Positions 1 to 12,620 of a DNA stretch of 64,000 nt are shown here, one piece after another. Under the pieces are notes generated by a model. It saw nothing but the letters and a program-made list of their open reading frames with translations, did no database searches and was not told where the DNA came from. Location: assembly GCF_051014685.1 (NCBI RefSeq), contig NC_135055.1, positions 18,092,001-18,156,000 on the forward strand, in the 5' to 3' direction. Positions within the stretch are counted from its first letter, which is position 1, and each line of letters begins with the position of its first letter. Both the position numbers and the translations under genes were made by a program. Source of the DNA: Ptiloglossa arizonensis. Taxonomy: Eukaryota > Arthropoda > Insecta > Hymenoptera > Colletidae.

Positions 1-1520
1 CCAGCCACGAACCACTCGTAGGAATTTATGTCTCGATAAATCGATACTCGCTGAAGGCTGCTTCGTGAAGGGGATTAGGGGCCGCAGCGCGAACTCCGCG
101 ATCTCTACGACCCCTCCGCAGGGTCAGGGGCTGCGGAAGGGGTGCAGAAGTGATTGCGGGCCATGTGTCAACGGCATAATAAAAGGTTCCCGGACGAACG
201 GGAGAGGCAACTCTGAAAATTGCGCGAGTAATAATACACAGACGTGACAGCGCGGAAGAAAGGAGCGCAGCTACGGTACCTTCGCGATTCTTAAAAAGAG
301 AAACCGACTCATGGGGAGGGAGGGGGGTTGCCACTCCGTTTCCGGTAGAACGTGAATGGTCGAACGAAGGATGCAACGCGATAATTTACAAGAGGTTTTT
401 CTTCGTTAGGTTGTAGTTTCGACATCTGTTGGATCAACGTGGAAAATTTCGTGGAAAGGAAAGCTGCACGCGCCGACCATACTGTCCCAGTTGGAGGATG
501 ATCGGTCGAAGGAAACCGTCGAGCGATAATTTATAGATTTTCGCCACGGCAACCGCGACTGCCTAATTTGACACACATTCGACGAATAGTTTTAACGGCC
601 CCTGGTCGCGTGAATGCGATATTCTTTCGTTGGTCGTGTCACCGTCCGCGCGATTTATCGAGTTTGGTCGGTTTCGAGTCGGTCCCCGCATCGTATATTC
701 CTCGCGGTGTCCACACGCACGGTTCTTTACAGTAACGCTTGGTACGTTGCTAAGCGTCGAAAGCAATATTCGTAGGAGCCATCAGCCGAGATGATTTATC
801 GCGAGTCGTACACGTCGAGTTGCAACGCCGCTGGATGATGTACGATGGTGCAACAACCCCGCACACTTTAACCTTAAAGCTTTCTTCGACTGTACAATCG
901 AAGTGTTCGGGTCAAATATGTCCCGAACGTTAGCACTCACGTTTTTAACTTTCGAGTACCAGGAGAGGGTTAAGAAAATACCGGAGCATGGTGTTACATG
1001 TATTACACTAGCGCTGATCGTAGAACGATGTATTTCGAGAACAAGATGGGTCGAAACGGACCCGAAGAAAACACTAAGATCGAAATAACATTTAAAGAAT
1101 CCTGTCGACGCAAACTGTTGCATGGAAAAATCGTTGCACCCGTTAGATTATTTCCTGCAACGAATCACAACCACGATTCGAGGAATCCCAACCCCTAATA
1201 ATTCACAAGACCTCGCCTACGTTACGTTCGTTCCACCGAACAATTTCGGGGAGAAGAAAGGGTTTCTGACGAACCGAGACACTCGAGAAGTTTCGGTCGA
1301 TAATTTCTGAATTTCAATATAATAAATAAATAAATTTCATCCCCGTTGCTCGCAGTGCAGCCCACTCCCGTACCCCGAGTCGTCGTACGTTTCGAATAAA
1401 AGGGGTTGCGCAAACCCCGTCCCACCACACGGCGATAAAAAGAATCGGCGTCCCCGTGGAAATGCGATTTCCACCCCTAAACCGGCGATTCGTGGCTGTT
1501 GATAGAGAGAAAATGGCGAC
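1..1520. other. Unique sequence, no gene recognised
   Basis: Mixed-composition DNA with many CpG steps. Frames up to about 110 codons exist on both strands, but none shows a recognisable domain, a convincing start or splice context. Apart from the short foldback near the left end I see no structured feature. Confidence 0.5.
111..142. other. GC-rich foldback (hairpin)
   Basis: The left arm CCCCTCCGCAG pairs with the right arm CTGCGGAAGGGG. This gives about 10 base pairs with one bulged A around a GGTCAGGGG loop. It lies in a locally GC-rich patch. The word TACGACCCC just before it also occurs in the 160-bp repeat at 1.5-2.1 kb, so it may be a distant relative of that element. No function can be assigned. 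Confidence 0.5.
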
Positions 1521-1527
1521 GGAGGGC

Positions 1528-2090
1528 ATAAAAGGGGGACCTCTTACGACCCCATGGGCGGGGTTCACCTGGATCGTGACTGGCACGAGGTATTATTGCC
1601 ACACGGGGTCGCTCGTAAAGAGAATCAAAAACACGTCCGAATTATGCGTGTATTTACAAACCGGGGGAGCCGAGAATTTCGCTGTACCCCCTCCCGAGGA
1701 TCAGCTGCCTCTCGAGGGTACCTGACGCCGGGGAGGGGGCACAATTTCACCATTACGATCGCGGAGGTGGGATTTCACGAACATTTAGGGTATCTTCAAG
1801 GCCACCGTGGTACTTACCGAATCTCACGGGGGGCTGTTTACGACCCCCCGGCCCCCTGCACAATGGAGAATTTCTTTCGACATTTTACAAGCGGACTGAA
1901 TTCGCCATCTTCGAACGAGTGCGTTGGTAATATTCTACGAACATTTGGGGTGTCTTCAAGGTCACTGTAATACTCATTGAACCTCAGAGGGGGACTGCTC
2001 ACGACCCCCCAGGCCCCCTGTGTAACAGAGAATTTCTTTCGAGATTTTACAAGAGTGAATTCGCCATCTTCGAGCGTTCCAAGAGATGAA
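1528..2090. repeat. GC-rich tandem repeat, 160-bp unit
   Basis: Two clear copies start with ACATTTAGGG (1781) and ACATTTGGGG (1941), so the unit is 160 bp. Each holds a G-run, then about ten bases including TACGA or CACGA, then a C-run: a short foldback at 1828-1849 and 1989-2009. Both continue with GAGAATTTCTTTCGA and GAATTCGCCATCTTCGA. An older partial copy is suggested at 1528-1560 by GGGGGACCTCTTACGACCCC. Open frames across the region are interrupted differently in each copy, so I read it as non-coding. Confidence 0.75.
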
Positions 2091-2684
2091 TTCTCGGCGC
2101 AGCGTAATCGAGGGTATCGGTGTTTTGACAAGAGGGATTCGAGTTTGCGGCACGCGCATTGGGGGCGGGGCGAGGCTGGAGGAAAAGGGGGGCAAAGATC
2201 GAGGGGAAAAAAGGAGAAACGCGGGTAATTATCGACGATCGGTAAACAAAGCCGGTTATCGTCCGCCTGATGCAACACGGAAGCGAGTTTCGTCAGCTGC
2301 TGCAAATAGACCACGCGCGAGGACTATAGATAAACTTAATCAGCCATAATTGTGCATTTTTCCGACGAAAAAATCGCGGATAACCATCGCGAGAGCGTGC
2401 CAACGCGGATCCGATGAAAACACCCTTCCTCGGTTTCTTTGTTCGCCGCACGATGGGGGCACACGATGACTCGCGCGAACATCAAAGAGGAACCGTTGCC
2501 TTTGTATCGTTGCGCAACTATTTCGTAAGATCGCGCAGTATTTTTCATAAATTAACACACTTTTTTCTTTTTTTTTTTCTGCGAGTGTCCGTGTCGATGT
2601 TCGTCTCGGTGACCCGCGACCAATCACGCGGGAACTATGACGTCCGTAATTATCGAACACTTATCGGGGGAATCGGCGTTTGTA
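2091..2684. other. Unique sequence, no gene recognised
   Basis: CpG-rich, then T-rich, DNA with a long T tract near 2560-2578. Short overlapping frames on both strands have no recognisable products. Confidence 0.4.
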
Positions 2685-3115
2685 AATACAACCTCAAAAT
2701 CGCTTCACTAATTTATGAACCGGCTGCACTTCTTTTTTATAGATCGTACTTGGGCAAAGTATGTTTTATTGTATTCGAAAATATGCGTTTCCTCTGGAAT
2801 ATTCTTGTGTAAATGTGAACGAGTGGGGGATGGTTCTCAGAGGGGAGGAAAAGTAGAGAAAATTCTTCGAACGTAACCTCAAAATTATTTAACAAGTGTC
2901 TTGTGACTTGTGAACAGAGAACGTGCTTCATTCCTAGAGTTTGTCCTTTGTACAAAGTATGTTTTTTTTAAATATGTTCGAACGTAACCTCAAAATTATT
3001 TAACGAGTGTTCTCGTGAATTTCGAGTATCTTTTTCTAAAGATTGTCCTTGTGGGAGGTATGCTTTTATTGAGAAATATACGTTAGGTTTGGAACATTCT
3101 CGTACCTATGTGTTT
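2685..3115. repeat. Diverged repeat with ACCTCAAAATTATTTAAC core
   Basis: The phrase CGTAACCTCAAAATTATTT occurs at about 2873 and 2984, and a diverged form (AACCTCAAAATCGCTTCACT) at about 2690. Each is followed by a T-rich segment with GTATGTTTT or GTATGCTTTTATT. Spacings are about 184 and 111 bp, so the copies carry indels. This is an old local duplication with no coding potential. Confidence 0.6.
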
Positions 3116-4565
3116 CTTTATTGAAAAATGTCCAGAGAACGAGAAACTGGAAGGAATCGAGATCTCGACGAAAAAAATGGCGACGAGTGAATTCCCGCGA
3201 ACGTACGTTTATACGAGAATTTATTTTACAGCTTAGAGATAAATCTGCATCAGTGATTCTATTCTAGGTTCACATCGCCGGTCAACATACGGCTTATCCG
3301 ACGCTTCTATCGTGACCCATATTTGCTCGGAGGGTGATTATTCCCCCTTGATTTTCTCCTCCTCGTGCACACTCAAAGAGCAGTCCATTGTTGCGTGGAG
3401 GGAAACGCGCGATTCAAATTGAAATGTACTTTTTTTTTTTCTACCCCTACCTCGTGCACGTGAACGCGCGAGGGTTACCCTACGGCCGGTACACGTCATA
3501 ACAAAGTTGATCGACAATTTGTTACCCGCTGTTTTTTCTCCCCTGGAAAAACCTCCTCCAGGGAATGCACGATCGTCGAAGCCGTCGTAAAATCGCTAAA
3601 AAGATATCCATCTCGAAATTATTTCCCACCCAACCGTAATAATCCGCTTAATTAATTCTCAGAGTGTTCGAGACACGAATTCAAAGTCAGTCGGGGAATT
3701 TATGAATATTCTCTTCGGAGAATTGTTGCAAATAAAACTCACGTTATTTGTTTAGAATCGTCGTTCGTAGAAACGTTCGAAGAATGATTAAAGAAGGAAT
3801 CCGTGTATGACGAGAAATTTATTTTCACAGATTGCGCCGAAACCCTCGAGGAGTTGGTTCCTATCGCGCATCGAAATCTCTGGAAGCAGCCTCGTGGCGC
3901 GACAATTATAGAGTCGCCAAGATGACTAACCGTGTCGTTTCGAACCAACGTCGATTAATCAATCCGTTACGACGGCAGATTACCCAGGCGAATATCGAAA
4001 TGCTCGCGTAATTGTTGCAAAATGTTAACATCATTATCGTCCTCGGGGCACGCAGACACTCGGAGCCGCTTACCGCTAAACGCTCGCGGTCTTGCGTGTG
4101 TGTACGCGATGATTTCAGAGATTCGCGAAGAAATAAAGAGAACCGAGAGGTGTTCCCGTGTCCTCGACGAGAGAAATCCACGGAGTATTGATTCCTCTCG
4201 AGGCATTCAAATCATTACATTCGGCCACCCTCGTCCCTCGACCCGATGCCCTTCCATCCGTCTCCCTTTCGGGGCCACTCGGGATCCCTCTCCCACCCGG
4301 CTCTTTTCTGGTCGTTTCACGAGGATCTTCACAAATCCCTTGTCCCTTTAAAGGCTAGGCGTACCTCGCCCAGCGGGAACGCACGGCCCCATGACGGGGG
4401 TTTTTCGTTTCCGACCCCGTAACCCATCTTGCAGAAATAAACCGTACTGACAGTCAGACCGGGGAAATTAGTGGCTCGTGGATAATGGTTTGCGGGACGT
4501 TCGATTGCCAACGAGTGAAACGAGGGAAAGAGAGAAGTGAAAGACCGGGCGACCGAGCCGAGCGA
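3116..4565. other. Unique sequence, no gene recognised
   Basis: AT-rich DNA with scattered CpG-rich patches. Candidate frames at 3.9-4.4 kb overlap on both strands and have no recognisable domain. No structured RNA, array or element end was found. Confidence 0.4.
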
Positions 4566-5135
4566 AACAGAGAGAGAGAGAGAGAGATGAAAGTGAGAGA
4601 GTGAAAGAGTGAAAGAATGAGCGAGCGAGTAAGTGGGAATAAGAGAGTGAGTGAGTGAGTGAGTGAGTGAGTGAGAATAAGAGAGTGAGTAAGTGAGTGA
4701 GTGAGAATAAGAGAGTGAGTAAGTGAGTGAATGAGAATAAGAGAGCGAGTAAGTGAGTGAGTAAGAGCAAGACAATGAAAGAATGAGTGAGTAAGAGAGG
4801 GAGTGAGTGAGAGAGAATAAGAGAGTGAGTAAGTGAGTGAGTGAGAGCAAGACAGTGAAAGAATGAGTGAGTAAGAGAGTGATTGAGTGAGAAGGAATAA
4901 GAGAGTGAAAAAATGAGTGAGTAAAAGAGTGAATGAGTAAGAAAGTGAGTAAGTGAGTGAGTAAGAGAGTGAGTAAGTGAATGAGTAAGAAGGTGAAAGA
5001 ACGAGTGGACGAGAAAGTGAATAAGTAAGTGAGTAAGTGAGTGAGTGAGTAAATGACTGAACGAGTGAGTGGTTGAGTAAATGAGTGGTCGAGTAAGTGA
5101 GTGAGCGAGTAAACGATTGATCGAGTGAACGAGTG
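4566..5135 (+). repeat. Purine-rich GAGT / GAGTAAGT satellite
   Basis: About 570 bp built from 4-bp steps (GAGT, GAAT, AAGT, GAGA), beginning with a pure GA run near 4570. Longer-range order is visible: AATAAGAGAGTGAGTAAG recurs at roughly 60-100 bp intervals. The plus strand is nearly free of C. The complementary strand lacks stop codons in all three frames, which gives spurious serine/leucine/threonine-rich frames of over 260 codons. The 4-bp register and the absence of any domain argue against coding. Confidence 0.9.
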
Positions 5136-5620
5136 GGTGACCGAAAGGGAGAAAAATAGATAAAAGTAAGATATACGTACTGTGTATTTGTCCATAGATA
5201 AACGAGAGGGAGCCGAGAGTAAAGTAGCGAGCGATAGGTGGAAGGGGGCACGGAGAAGAACGATTAACCGCGAGCGAATCCAGCGCGACCAACTTACGCG
5301 AGTCACGTGAAGTTTTACTCGAGCGAAAACGAAACTATCCGCACCCGTCCTTGAACCGAAAGCGCGCGAGAAACGGTGTCCCGTTTATTTTAACTCGTTA
5401 GCCCAATTTTCTCCGGCGCGCTTCACTTCACGGCCGACACTTTTCGTTTCGCGTGTACAACGAGCCCTCGTGTACGAAGAGGCAGGCACGCACACTCGCG
5501 GAGCGAGGTGAGAACGATACGACAAGAGGCGAGAAGAGAACGTAGACGGCAGCCATTACGGTTACGAGGCAATGGGTCCGCCTAGTTTGGCGGTAAAGTC
5601 AATTTAACGATTTTTATATT
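5136..5620. other. CpG-rich stretch, possible promoter or 5' exon
   Basis: GC and CpG content rise sharply between the satellite and 5.6 kb. On the plus strand GGAGCGAG|GTGAGAAC places a good splice-donor match with GT at 5508-5509, so a 5' untranslated exon is possible. I see no TATA box, and no frame with a recognisable product reaches the donor. The call is tentative. Confidence 0.2.
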
Positions 5621-8329
5621 TTTTTTTAAAGGCTCCACTCGAGTCGGGCTTCGCGAGTCGAGCGTCGCGTATACATTATGGTGTTACTACGTGTACAATT
5701 TTCCATCTAATGATACAATGTTTGTCGCTTGTTATTCGATGTGTCTCCATCCACGTGATTTATCGAGTCAGGCTGGAGTTTGACATTGCGAAGATTTCGA
5801 TTTCGAAAACATTATTTTCGAACCGACTGTTTTTCCTTTACTTTTTTTTTTCAAACGACAGTCTTCAGAGTGATCGATGCAGTATCTCGAGAACCGAGAT
5901 ACAGATTGACTCGAAGGTTGTCACAGATATAAACGGCTGTACATCGAACGAAAATCGGCTCGATGTTTGTAAAAGTATTTTTATTTCTTTGGATGGATCT
6001 ACCGCGTGGCGATATCAAATTTTTTCGTTCGGATGATGTAATTCCCCGATGATTAATTCTGACTCAATATTTTCAATTTATCGCGAGTCCTCGCGAAAGA
6101 GCTGCATCTTATTAGCTCCCCGTTTTATTTTTCTATCGCAACAGTACATTATGCGACAAATATAAGAAACCCGTTAAATATTCATTTTACAAATTATAAT
6201 TTATAATGAACAAAGCTTTCTCTTCACTGTTGGCAGAGATATCGATGAAAAATTCATTTCCATGGGCGATTTCGGATACAGCTAGGAAATGATTTTAAGC
6301 GAAAGTAACCTTCAAGGAAATGATATCCACGAGTGTTAACGAGCTTCCTTCGTAACGAACGATTTTATTAATTTTTAAAATTCAAGGTCACTTCGTACCA
6401 ACTTTTTCTTTTTTAATTTCACTTTCGTTAGAATTTCTGTGATCGATATACTTCGTCGATAGGGTCTTTCCACGCACCTGGAGTACAATATTAATCTCCG
6501 TCGTTAATGACTTATTATTAGTCGTAAACGCCCGCTATGCGCCTGAATATTTTTACAACTGCAAAACCTTCGTTCAAAACGCGAATATCTGTCAGTGACT
6601 CATTCATTTCGTGTTAATAAAAAGATAATCAGAGTCACGACATTCTTAGTAATCAATAACGGAAAAATACATCGATTGCTATATTCCAGGCCGACTGAGA
6701 AAATTTTGTTCCGTACGATCGATCCGTTCGAGCTGATAACGCACCTGTTACAGTCCTTTCGAATCAAATCTAAGAATTCGCAACGTGTACTATTCTCTAT
6801 TAAAATTCACCGGTATGATATTTTCCATCGGAACTTGATTTACCGTAAGACATAGAATTCTATCAATTCGTACGATTATAATTCAATTATTCAATCAAAA
6901 AAAAAAAAAAATAGAAACACGTCGATAAGAGTTTTCACAACTATCTTTACCACTGACGCTATTACCAGTCTCGTTTCTTCGTTCGTTCATAAAATGTTCA
7001 TTTCAAAGTTCTAAAATTGTAGTTGGGGTTCATTTGGGTTGGTCGTGTTTCTAAAAATCGACACCTTTCTACGCGAGTGTACACGAGCCATGTTTACTCT
7101 TATCGCGAAGGTGCCCCGAGCGCAAAGGCGAAGCTACGCGATAAAAGCGACTCGCGACACGCCTGGTGCGCCGAAGTAACGCCAAGCCACTAACCTCGTT
7201 CGATTCACGCGCGAAAGGAAACCTATATTTGCTAATTAAATTGGAAACTAAATTCAGTCATACATATGCATCGAGCCGCGTTCACGTGGAACAAAGAGCC
7301 TCTGTGAAGCTCGAGCCGGTAGCCGTGATACCAGATTATAAGCGAGGCGTTAAAGTCACTTTGCAGAACCGGTCTTGCATGCGGTAGCCGTGCCTTACCG
7401 CGCGGAGAATGCAATAAAATTACCAGGCAATTGTATCCACGTGCCGTGGACGACGAAAGGACACTTAGTTTCGGGCTTGTGATCCCTGGTGCAACGTTAA
7501 CTGCCACGGTGATTAATACGTCTCGATATACAGGGTGTCCCGTGTGCACGTACACCGGTTACCCGTTTATTCAATTTTATACACGTCGAGAAGGTTCCAC
7601 CGTGACGTTAAAAATTATTACGGAGTACATACAGGGTCGAAGTAGACACTGCGTGGAGTACATACAGGATTGAGGTAGAATAGGAAAAGACACTCGGTAC
7701 GTAGAGGATAAACGATCGAATTGAATCGTAGACAACGGAAAAAGTTTGTTAAACGCGGTTCGTATTTTCCATAACGTGTCTAGCGAATTCAACACTCGCT
7801 TATTAACACGAATTGTAACAACTTCAACTGTTTGCATTAAAGGTGCATTAAGTTTGCATTCCCGAGAAACGTCGTAGTTTCCAACTGTGTTACCGTCTGC
7901 ATCTGCTCGTACATTGTATTTGTTTTTCTACTCTTTTTGCACTTTGTACCGACGGTGTAGTTATTTTTCAAAGTTTCAACTTCGATTTACCGATACGAAC
8001 AATAATCGAGTTCCTGGTACTGTTTCATTTTTAACGACACGTCATCGGACTCGATTCTGATAAAGTAGAAAGTTTCACCTAAAAACCAGCAACAACCGGG
8101 ATGATTAATCTCGACGATGTAAGGTAGTAATTTTCCACCGATTTTCTCCACCTTCCTCGACCTTCGCGTTTCCAATTTCCTACGGTTTAACTTTCGAGGC
8201 ACGATTTATGCATTAAAATCGGACAACCTGTACATTTAGATACGCGAGACTTTCACGAGCCGGGTTCTTACGGGGGCCATAGACGCAACAATTTGTTCTG
8301 CGTTTCGTAGACGTGTTGTACGTAGGCTT
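5621..8329. other. Unique AT-rich sequence, no gene recognised
   Basis: Mostly AT-rich with a CpG-rich patch at about 7.1-7.5 kb. Frames of 70-110 codons occur but carry no recognisable motif. An A-run lies at about 6897-6911. Confidence 0.4.
7525..7676 (+). other. Element-end-like motif and short duplication
   Basis: TACAGGGTGTCCCGTG begins at 7529. It resembles the CAGGGTGT-type ends I associate with dispersed insect elements, and is loosely like the TACAGTGTGTTTCGTAA motif at 16 kb. About 90 bp on, GGAGTACATACAGG occurs twice (about 7622 and 7656). No matching opposite end was found, so this is only a hint of an old insertion. Confidence 0.25.
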
Positions 8330-9060
8330 GGGACCACTCGTGGAATTTTTTCGAACATTTTCTGTGATTCGAATCTTCGATGAATATGTCGGATATTCGA
8401 CAAGTGTAATTCGAATATTATTCGAATACTTTCATTGATTCGAATATTCCACGAATATAATTCGAATACCAGGTATTCGAACATTTTCGGTGATTCGAGT
8501 ATTCGACGAATATAATTCTAATACTATCTGAATACTTTCGGTGATTCGAATATTCCACGAATATAATTGGAATACCAGGTATTCGAACACTTTTGGTGAT
8601 TCGAGTATTCGACGAATATAATTCTAATACTATCTGAATACTTTCAACAATTCGAATATTCCACGAACATAATTCGAATACTAGGTATTCGAACACTTTC
8701 AATGATTCGAATATTCGACGAATATAATTCTAATACTATCTGAATACTTTCAACAATTCGAATATTCCACGAACATAATTCGAATACTAGGCATTCGAAC
8801 ACTTTCGGTGATTCGAGTATTCAACGAATATAATTCTAATACTATCTGAATACTTTTAGTGATTCGAATATTCCACGAATATAATTCGAATACTATCTGA
8901 ATACTTTCAACGATTCGAATAATCCACGAATATAATTCGAATACCAGCTATTCGAACACTTTCGATGATTCGAATATTCGACGAATATAATTCTAATACT
9001 ATCTGAATACTTTCAACGATTCGAATATTCCACGAATATAATTCAAAGACTATTCGAACA
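8330..9060. repeat. 53-bp satellite arranged as 106-bp dimers
   Basis: Monomers of about 53 bp start with GATTCGAATATTC or GATTCGAGTATTC and contain CGAATATAATTC. Two types alternate. Type A continues TAATACTATCTGAATACTTTC. Type B carries CCACGAATATAATTCGAATA and ends ACCAGGTATTCGAACACTTTC. Type A starts at 8492, 8598, 8704 and 8810 give an exact 106-bp dimer period. Near 8860-8915 a hybrid monomer of about 51 bp (B start, A end) breaks the alternation. The short ATTCGAATATTCGA palindromes recur throughout. Frames crossing the array simply reflect the repeat. Confidence 0.9.
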
Positions 9061-11694
9061 TTCATTACCGTTCAAAAAGTCTTATCGACAATTACACAGA
9101 GTGTTACACGAGCATACATATTTTCGTTCTCTATTACATTCGATACAAATTTTTCTTTTAGAAAATTATTCGGACCAACGTCCAGCTCCGCTCGTGTGTC
9201 GTCCGACCCTAATTCCCCGAGACGAGTATTATTTTCCCGCTTGAATTATCATCAAGATTTCTACCTGCGCTCGTCTCGCAAGAGTCGAGTGTCCCCGTAA
9301 CGGGAAAAAAAAGCTTCTCCTTGGCTCCCCTCCAGTTCCTCATCTCCACAGACCTTTCTCAAAACTGCTAAGACTGATTTAAGAACACCCCAAGCTCTCC
9401 CGGGTGCTTTATGACAATTTATGCAAATTAGAGGCGTGGACGTCGAATAAACCGGCCCGATAAAATCGTCGTAATTAAGGATCTGTCGTTTCGTGAATCT
9501 GAAACTCAAAAGAAGCAGGCGATGAAAGTGTGCCGACGAAGGGGAGCAAGACCGAACGATTAAAATTAATTAATCGACAACAATATATTATATACGTCTT
9601 TATCGTTATACTCGTACAACGCTTTTATCCGAGTACCTCCATTTTTCTTCCTGTATATTCTCAAACATTGTTACATAACAAGAATTAAATACTCTCTCCT
9701 TACTTCTTTTATTAAATTCTTCTTACACTCTCGGATAAAGTTTCGTAATTTAATCGTAATGCTTCTCACTTTATTAAGTATCTAACCGTCCCATTGACTC
9801 GTCATTCTTTCTTTCTTCCAGTTTCCTTCCAAATATACCACGCTAATCTGTTTATATATTTTCGTTTAATTTCTCAAACTTCCCTCAAAATTCAAGCGTT
9901 CAAAGGTTCTCGCAAACTCGATCGCAATCGATCTCAATGCTTCGTTATTGGTCGAAATTAAACGCTGCAATCTCGTCTATCTTTAAAGAAACCTTTCTTG
10001 ATAAAAATAAAGAGTTACACTTTCCAAGACACTCGAAACGGTGGAAACTCACGTGGAACGACCGCGAGGAACATGTATTTTTCACTCTCGACGCGTTCGA
10101 TGTATCGTACGCTGAGAAAACGTGCTCGCCACTCCAGATCGCGTTTCGGGGTTAATTTCTCCTCGGACGACCATCTTGGAAAATTCCACGAGCCTTTTGT
10201 GTCCGACGAAACGGTGGACGTTTCCTCGAGGAGAGAGCCTGGTATAGTTATACTTGCACAGCCTCGCACCCTCGCTCGAGGCACAAGAGTACAGGTAGGG
10301 AGAGTTTTATGGAGACCCTTCGAGAAGGACGATGTCGCTCCAAGACACCATTGGTCGAGGAAAATTTTTTCCTCTTATTTTTCGATCGATTATTCCATTC
10401 ACCGAAACGCGTCGTTAATCGTTGCGCGACTATGGTTGGAATCCAGAGCAACCGAGAGTCGAATGACTGCTGTGGGGATAACCTGAAGACTGATGCAACT
10501 GTTCGACAGATGACGACCGACTGTCAACGTATTTATGTCGAATGAACACGTAGTGTACACGTGTACTGTTTCGGGGTGGTTGACGAAACAGTATCGATCG
10601 AAGAAGGAACGACAACACGCGAACTGATGCAATTCTTTAACAAACGACGATGTAGTTACAAACAGCAGAGACTCCTGTACTCGACTAATGAGAAACACGA
10701 GACGTTCTTTCAATATTGAACTTGATTTATCGAAAAAGAAACGAAGAGTATTGACAGTTTGTTTACGTATTTAAGGATCGTGTGTCTTTGCGACTATTAT
10801 CGGAGTACTCGTGTCAGAGTATTCGGTTACGAGAGACTCTATTATATTTGTATTGAATAGATATATATACTATAGACGTAAGGGAAGATCCTTCACCAGC
10901 ACTTAAAGTTGTTTCGTTGTAATTCGAGCCTGAGTCGATAAAATAGAAAAAGGTGATTCTTAACGTTAATGGTACTTGGTAGGAGGAAAATTTATTTATG
11001 GAAATTTCGTAGGAATTAATAATTCTGAAGAATGAAAATGTTATTCAATAAAACAGTAATCGGTTACTTTGTTAGTACCGACGAATAAAATTATATGGGA
11101 AATAATATGATTGATAGTTTTCTGGTTCGTTGCACGTGCATCCGACCTTTACATTAACTGCATTGTACTCGATATTCGTTGCATGATTTCTTACGCACAA
11201 TAGAATCAGTGACGCCTTAGTCGATCAATGATTTCTGTACAATCTCCACTAAAGTTTCTCTCTTGTTTTTTTCTGGTCTATCTTTAATCGCGCGATGGTG
11301 AAGGTGAGAATTAGTTTTGGTCGATAATGGGGGACCCGACCCTGTATTATTTTAGGTCCTATGTCGGGATGAACGTTATTAGTCGAAGATGAAACGTTGC
11401 GTATTAAACTCCATCTCGTTTCGACCACAAGTGTTCAAAATTTCTTCCGATGCAACGGAAACCAATTCGAACGGGGGTGGGAGGAAGAAGACGAGATAAA
11501 AATCAGGCGATGCAGGTGGCCACGCAATGACTGTATCACGACCTACCTAGATATTTCTTATCTGATACAAGATATTTTTATACGCCGACACGTAAGCGTA
11601 CTGAAATTTCAATCGACTGATTCAAAAAACAAACCTTTGTTGAAAACTCGAGAACGTGGCATCCTTTTACCAGTATAAACGAGCGACATTTGGT
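9061..11694. other. Unique sequence, no gene recognised
   Basis: CpG-moderate DNA with overlapping frames at 9.9-10.7 kb on both strands (up to 162 codons). None shows a recognisable domain, and opposite-strand frames of similar length make coding unlikely. No array or RNA gene was seen. Confidence 0.4.
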
Positions 11695-12620
11695 GTTCGA
11701 ATAACTCTCAAAATTTCTATCCTGGTAACTATCAAAATTTCTATCCAGGTAACTATCAAAATTTCTGTTCAGATAACTTTCAAAATTTCCATTCAAGAAA
11801 CTCTCAAAATTCAAATCACACAGTAAAGTACAATCTCAACTGCTCGAGTAACTCTAAAAATTTCAATTCAGGTAATTTTCAAAATTTCCATCTATGTAAA
11901 TCTCAAAATTTCCATCCAGCTAACTCTCAAAATTTCCATCCAGGTAACTATAAAAATTCTATTCAGGTAACTTTCAAAATTTCCATTCAAGAAACTCTCA
12001 AAATTCAAATCACACAGTAAAGTACAATCCCTACTGCTCAAGTAATTCTAAAAATTTCAATTCAAGTAACTATCAAAATTTCTATCCATATAACTTTCAA
12101 AATTTCCATTCAAGTAACTCTAAAAATTTCAATTCAGGTAACTTTCAAAATTTCCATTCAAGAAACTCTCAAAATTCAAATCACACAGTAAAGTACAATC
12201 CCTACTGCTCAAGTAATTCTAAAAATTTCAATTCAAGTAACTATCAAAATTTCTATCCATATAACTTTCAAAATTTCCATTCAAGTAACTCTAAAAATTT
12301 CAATTCAGGTAATGTTCAAAATTTTCATCCATGTAACTCTAAAAATTTCCATCCAGCTAACTCTCAAAATTTCCATCCAAGTAACTCACAAAATTCAAAT
12401 CACCCGGTAAACTACAATCTCAACCGCTCGAGTAACTCGAACTCTCTATCCAGGTAACTCTCAAGATCTCCATCCAAGTAACTTTGAAAATTTCCATTCC
12501 TGTACCCCTCGGAATTCAAATTACACCTTGAGATAGTACAATGGCGACAATTCGGGTAACTTCGAAACATTCCACCGTGGCAACCCTCAGAATTCAAATT
12601 GCACCGTAGAAGTACAATCT
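11695..12620. repeat. 24-bp minisatellite with 171-bp order
   Basis: The basic unit is about 24 bp, of the form AACTATCAAAATTTCTATCC plus AGGT. CAAAATTTC starts at 11709, 11733, 11757 and 11781. A distinct insert, CAAATCACACAGTAAAGTAC, recurs at about 11811, 12005 and 12176 and, diverged, at about 12395. Two consecutive blocks match almost exactly over 171 bp (12010 to 12181), so whole multi-unit segments were copied after the basic repeat formed. The array degrades towards 12.6 kb. Confidence 0.9.

Noticed and set aside
4329..5306. Long minus-strand open frames (up to 325 codons)
   Set aside because: They are read through the GAGT satellite, whose complement lacks stops in all frames. The product is a serine/leucine/threonine repeat with no domain.
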